Under the pieces are notes generated by a model, which was given only the letters and a program-made list of their open reading frames with translations, ran no database searches and was not told the origin of the DNA. From Deltaproteobacteria bacterium (GTDB lineage: Bacteria; Desulfobacterota; Desulfarculia; Adiutricales; Adiutricaceae), in NCBI GenBank assembly GCA_031276865.1, contig JAISMF010000020.1:1-64000 (forward strand): a DNA stretch of 64,000 nt. Direction: 5' to 3'. A program made the translations under genes and the position numbers. Shown here in pieces: positions 61,587 through 64,000 of this stretch. Positions within the stretch are counted from its first letter, which is position 1, and each line of letters starts with the position of its first letter.

Positions 61587-63527
61587 ATGGCGGATGTTTC
61601 CGACAGGGATAAATCGGCCCCCCCTCCGCCCGCGGACGACTGGGATTCCATCCCCCTGGATCCGGACGCCTCCTGGGACGAGCCCCTGAAAAGCCCCGCC
61701 CCCCCCCAAAGCGCCTCCGCTCCGGAAAATACTCCCGAAAGCCCCGAAAAAGCCTCCGACGACTCCCCGCCTCCCCCAAAAAGCCCCGAAAAAGCCCGAC
61801 AAAACCCCGAAAAGGCCCCCCTTTCGCCGCTCTCCGCCTTCAACGAGGCCTGGGGCGAAGACCCGGCGCCGCCGCCGGCTCCGCCCGCCTCCCGTCCGGG
61901 GGGTCCGGCCGAAGAGGATGGGGTCTATCCCCTAAGAAAAGTCATCCCCCGCGGCTCCGCCGCCCTCGGAGGCGCCTCCCCGGCGGGGGACGGCCCCGAT
62001 GGCTCCGAGTCCTCAAGCTTGGGCGCCGGAGGCGGGGAGGGCGGCGACGCCTTTGACGAACCCGAAGGCGCGGCTGAAAACGAAAGCCCGCCCGCGGCCG
62101 GAGTTCCGGCCAAGTCCGAAGCGGAGGCCGGGGGCGCGGAGGATTTTTCGGGGCTAGTCGCCTTAAATTCCGGGCCTCCGGGGGACGGCGCCTTGGGGGA
62201 CGGCGTCCTTGGGGGAGGGGACGGCGGCCGCGGAACCGGGAAGACTTTGGAAACCCTGGAAGACGCGGAAAGGGAGCGCCGCCCTCTCGATGTTAAAAGC
62301 CCGGAGGCGGCCGACCCGGCCGCCTCCGGCGCTCTAGAAAGCGCGGACGAGGACGACTTCGAGATAGAAGGCGATCTAAGCGGCGCCCCGCCTCCGGCGC
62401 CCTCCAGCGGAGGCTTCGAGGACTCCTGGAACGCCGCCCGGGGCGTCGCCGGCGAATCCCTCTGGGAGGAGTCGCCTCCCGCCCCGGCCGAAGCCCCGAA
62501 AGCCGCCGAAGCCGCCCGCGGAGAGGATCCTTCCGGATCCCCGTCCGCTGGGGGCGCGGCCCCGGATCCGGAGGACGATCTGGACGGGGATGGAGGGGAG
62601 GCGCCGAAAGAGTACCTGGTCGAGGAGGACGATCTGGACGGCGGGGGATCGGGGGACGACTTCGGATCCCTTTTGCGGGCGGAGGAGAGCAAGGCCGGCT
62701 CCATCGGGAGGCCCGCCGAAACGGACGGCGGAACCGGAGGGGAGCCGGACGCGGGGTCGAAGGCGCCCGCCGCGGCCGCCGACACCGAGACGGTGGCCGC
62801 GGACCGCACCAGGTTTCTGGAAAGCCTCCTGGACGGCTCGGACACCTCGCTTCCCAAAAAGGTGGAGCTGGACCTGGACGGGATCTTCGACCAGGCCAAA
62901 AAGGAGGCCGAGGCCCTGGCCCCGGACGCCACCCGCGTTCCCGCCGAGGCCCCCAAGGTCGAGGAGGGGGCGGACGCCCTCGCGGCCGCCACGGCCGGAG
63001 AGACGCCCGCCCCCCCTCCGGAACCCCTTCCGCCTCCGGCCCAGAAAAAGGTCTCCAAGCTCAAACTCTTATTTTTCCTGGCGCCCATAGTTTTGGGCGT
63101 GGCGGGTCTTATTTTCGGGCTTTACCGCATCTTCGGCTCCGGCGGCGCTCCCGAGGAGACGCCGGAGCTCGTTTTAACCGACCCTTTGGAAATCGACGGG
63201 GAACCCCAGCCCGGCGAGCTCGCCATGCCGTCCTTCCTTTTGACCCTGGAGGGCGACGACGGAAAGCGGGCGGTGGCGCAGGTGGATTTCATCATCCATT
63301 ACCACGATCGCCCCGATCTCGACCTCTTGAAAGACAACATGGTGCAGGTGAGGGACATCTTCTACCGGATAACCAAGTCCAGGGGACCCATGATTTTAAC
63401 GGACGCGACCGCCAGGCGCCAATTGCAGGCGGATCTTCTAAGCACTTTAAACGACCTCCCGCCTTTTAAAACCGAAAGCGACCCTAGGGTGACCTACGTC
63501 CAGATAAGCCTCTTAAGGGAAAAATGA
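61587..63527 (+). CDS. FliL-like protein with ~480-aa low-complexity N-terminal extension
   Basis: C-terminal TM LLFFLAPIVLGVAGLIFGLYRIF then MPSFLLTLEGDDGKRAVAQVDFIIHYHDRPDLDLLKDNMVQVRDIFYRIT...LQADLLSTLNDL; N-terminus Pro/Ala/Gly/Glu/Asp-rich. Confidence 0.7.
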   Translation: MADVSDRDKSAPPPPADDWDSIPLDPDASWDEPLKSPAPPQSASAPENTPESPEKASDDSPPPPKSPEKARQNPEKAPLSPLSAFNEAWGEDPAPPPAPPASRPGGPAEEDGVYPLRKVIPRGSAALGGASPAGDGPDGSESSSLGAGGGEGGDAFDEPEGAAENESPPAAGVPAKSEAEAGGAEDFSGLVALNSGPPGDGALGDGVLGGGDGGRGTGKTLETLEDAERERRPLDVKSPEAADPAASGALESADEDDFEIEGDLSGAPPPAPSSGGFEDSWNAARGVAGESLWEESPPAPAEAPKAAEAARGEDPSGSPSAGGAAPDPEDDLDGDGGEAPKEYLVEEDDLDGGGSGDDFGSLLRAEESKAGSIGRPAETDGGTGGEPDAGSKAPAAAADTETVAADRTRFLESLLDGSDTSLPKKVELDLDGIFDQAKKEAEALAPDATRVPAEAPKVEEGADALAAATAGETPAPPPEPLPPPAQKKVSKLKLLFFLAPIVLGVAGLIFGLYRIFGSGGAPEETPELVLTDPLEIDGEPQPGELAMPSFLLTLEGDDGKRAVAQVDFIIHYHDRPDLDLLKDNMVQVRDIFYRITKSRGPMILTDATARRQLQADLLSTLNDLPPFKTESDPRVTYVQISLLREK

Positions 63528-63950
63528 CGTTTTTTCCCCCGGAGTCTAGCGCGCCGGCTAAAGCGGAATCTCTAAACGCCCTGGGGGAAATGGACGCCGG
63601 CCGAAGCGTTTTTAAAAACAAGCGCCCACCCTATTTTTTCGGTATTCCGTTTCCTTGGAAAATTTCCGAAACTTTTTCCGTAAAGTGAAAGGGAGCGGCG
63701 GGAAGGATGACATTTTCCGGCTATGAGATTCGGGCGCTCAGGGGAGCCTTTTTGGATCTTTTGTAGGTTTTTTTGCCGCCGTTTCGGGGCGTAAAACAAG
63801 CCTTCCTCATTCCATCCGGCTTTCGATTTCTCTTTTTTTCGTTTATCCAGGGCGCGCGGCCCGGTTTCGATCGTCTTTACGGCGCCCCATAACTAATAAC
63901 CGATGACATGACAACCGCGCGACCATGAATTTTAATTGAAAGGAAAATCA

Positions 63951-64000
63951 ATGACAGGCAAATTAGCTCCCCTGTTTATCGCTCTGCTCGCGGCTTTCGC
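63951..64000 (+). CDS. N-terminus of an exported/membrane protein truncated by window edge
   Basis: ATG after GAAAGGAAAAT; MTGKLAPLFIALLAAFA signal-like sequence open to window end. Confidence 0.5.
   Translation, partial: MTGKLAPLFIALLAAF

Noticed and set aside
61925-63088. 387-aa minus-strand ORF opposite the FliL-like gene
   Set aside because: Antisense shadow of a low-complexity region (Ser/Pro-rich), no independent support
1-64000. CRISPR arrays, tRNA/rRNA genes, prophage or intact IS elements
   Set aside because: None recognised by eye: no regularly spaced long direct repeats, no tRNA T-loop/anticodon patterns and no intact transposase ORF

Overview
The window looks like a chromosomal segment of a GC-rich Desulfovibrionales/Desulfobacterota-like bacterium; the taxon is an inference from DnaA style and flagellar gene order. 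It has unusually long AT-rich, gene-poor spacers and several decayed sequences. The left part (0.4-11.4 kb) is mostly minus-strand: a DUF692/MNIO-like protein, a NeuB-like synthase, a small lipoprotein, a J-domain protein, SurE, a DUF1573 protein, an unusual two-gene cassette (6.7-9.4 kb) and a glycosyltransferase. Next come pta-proC, a lipoprotein hydrolase, hisC, dnaA and xseA, then an oligopeptide-binding protein, an acetate transporter, an RtcB2-like protein, a PilZ protein, an M16 peptidase, an Aas-like acyltransferase/ligase and an autotransporter. The right part (45-63.5 kb) is a plus-strand flagellar cluster: motA-motB-like-motB-fliL-fliM-fliN-fliO-fliP-fliQ-fliR-flhB-flhA-flhF-flhG-fliA-fliL-like. 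Best leads: (i) a decayed ~950-bp tandem duplication between dnaA and xseA whose non-coding core looks better preserved than its pseudo-coding flanks; (ii) an adjacent gene pair sharing three copies of one unrecognised ~110-aa domain, one copy fused to an M48-like domain with all expected metal ligands lost; (iii) a MotB-like paralogue with Ser at the proton-channel Asp position; (iv) an Aas-like enzyme with a degenerate acyltransferase active site. All alignments were done by eye; no searches were run.
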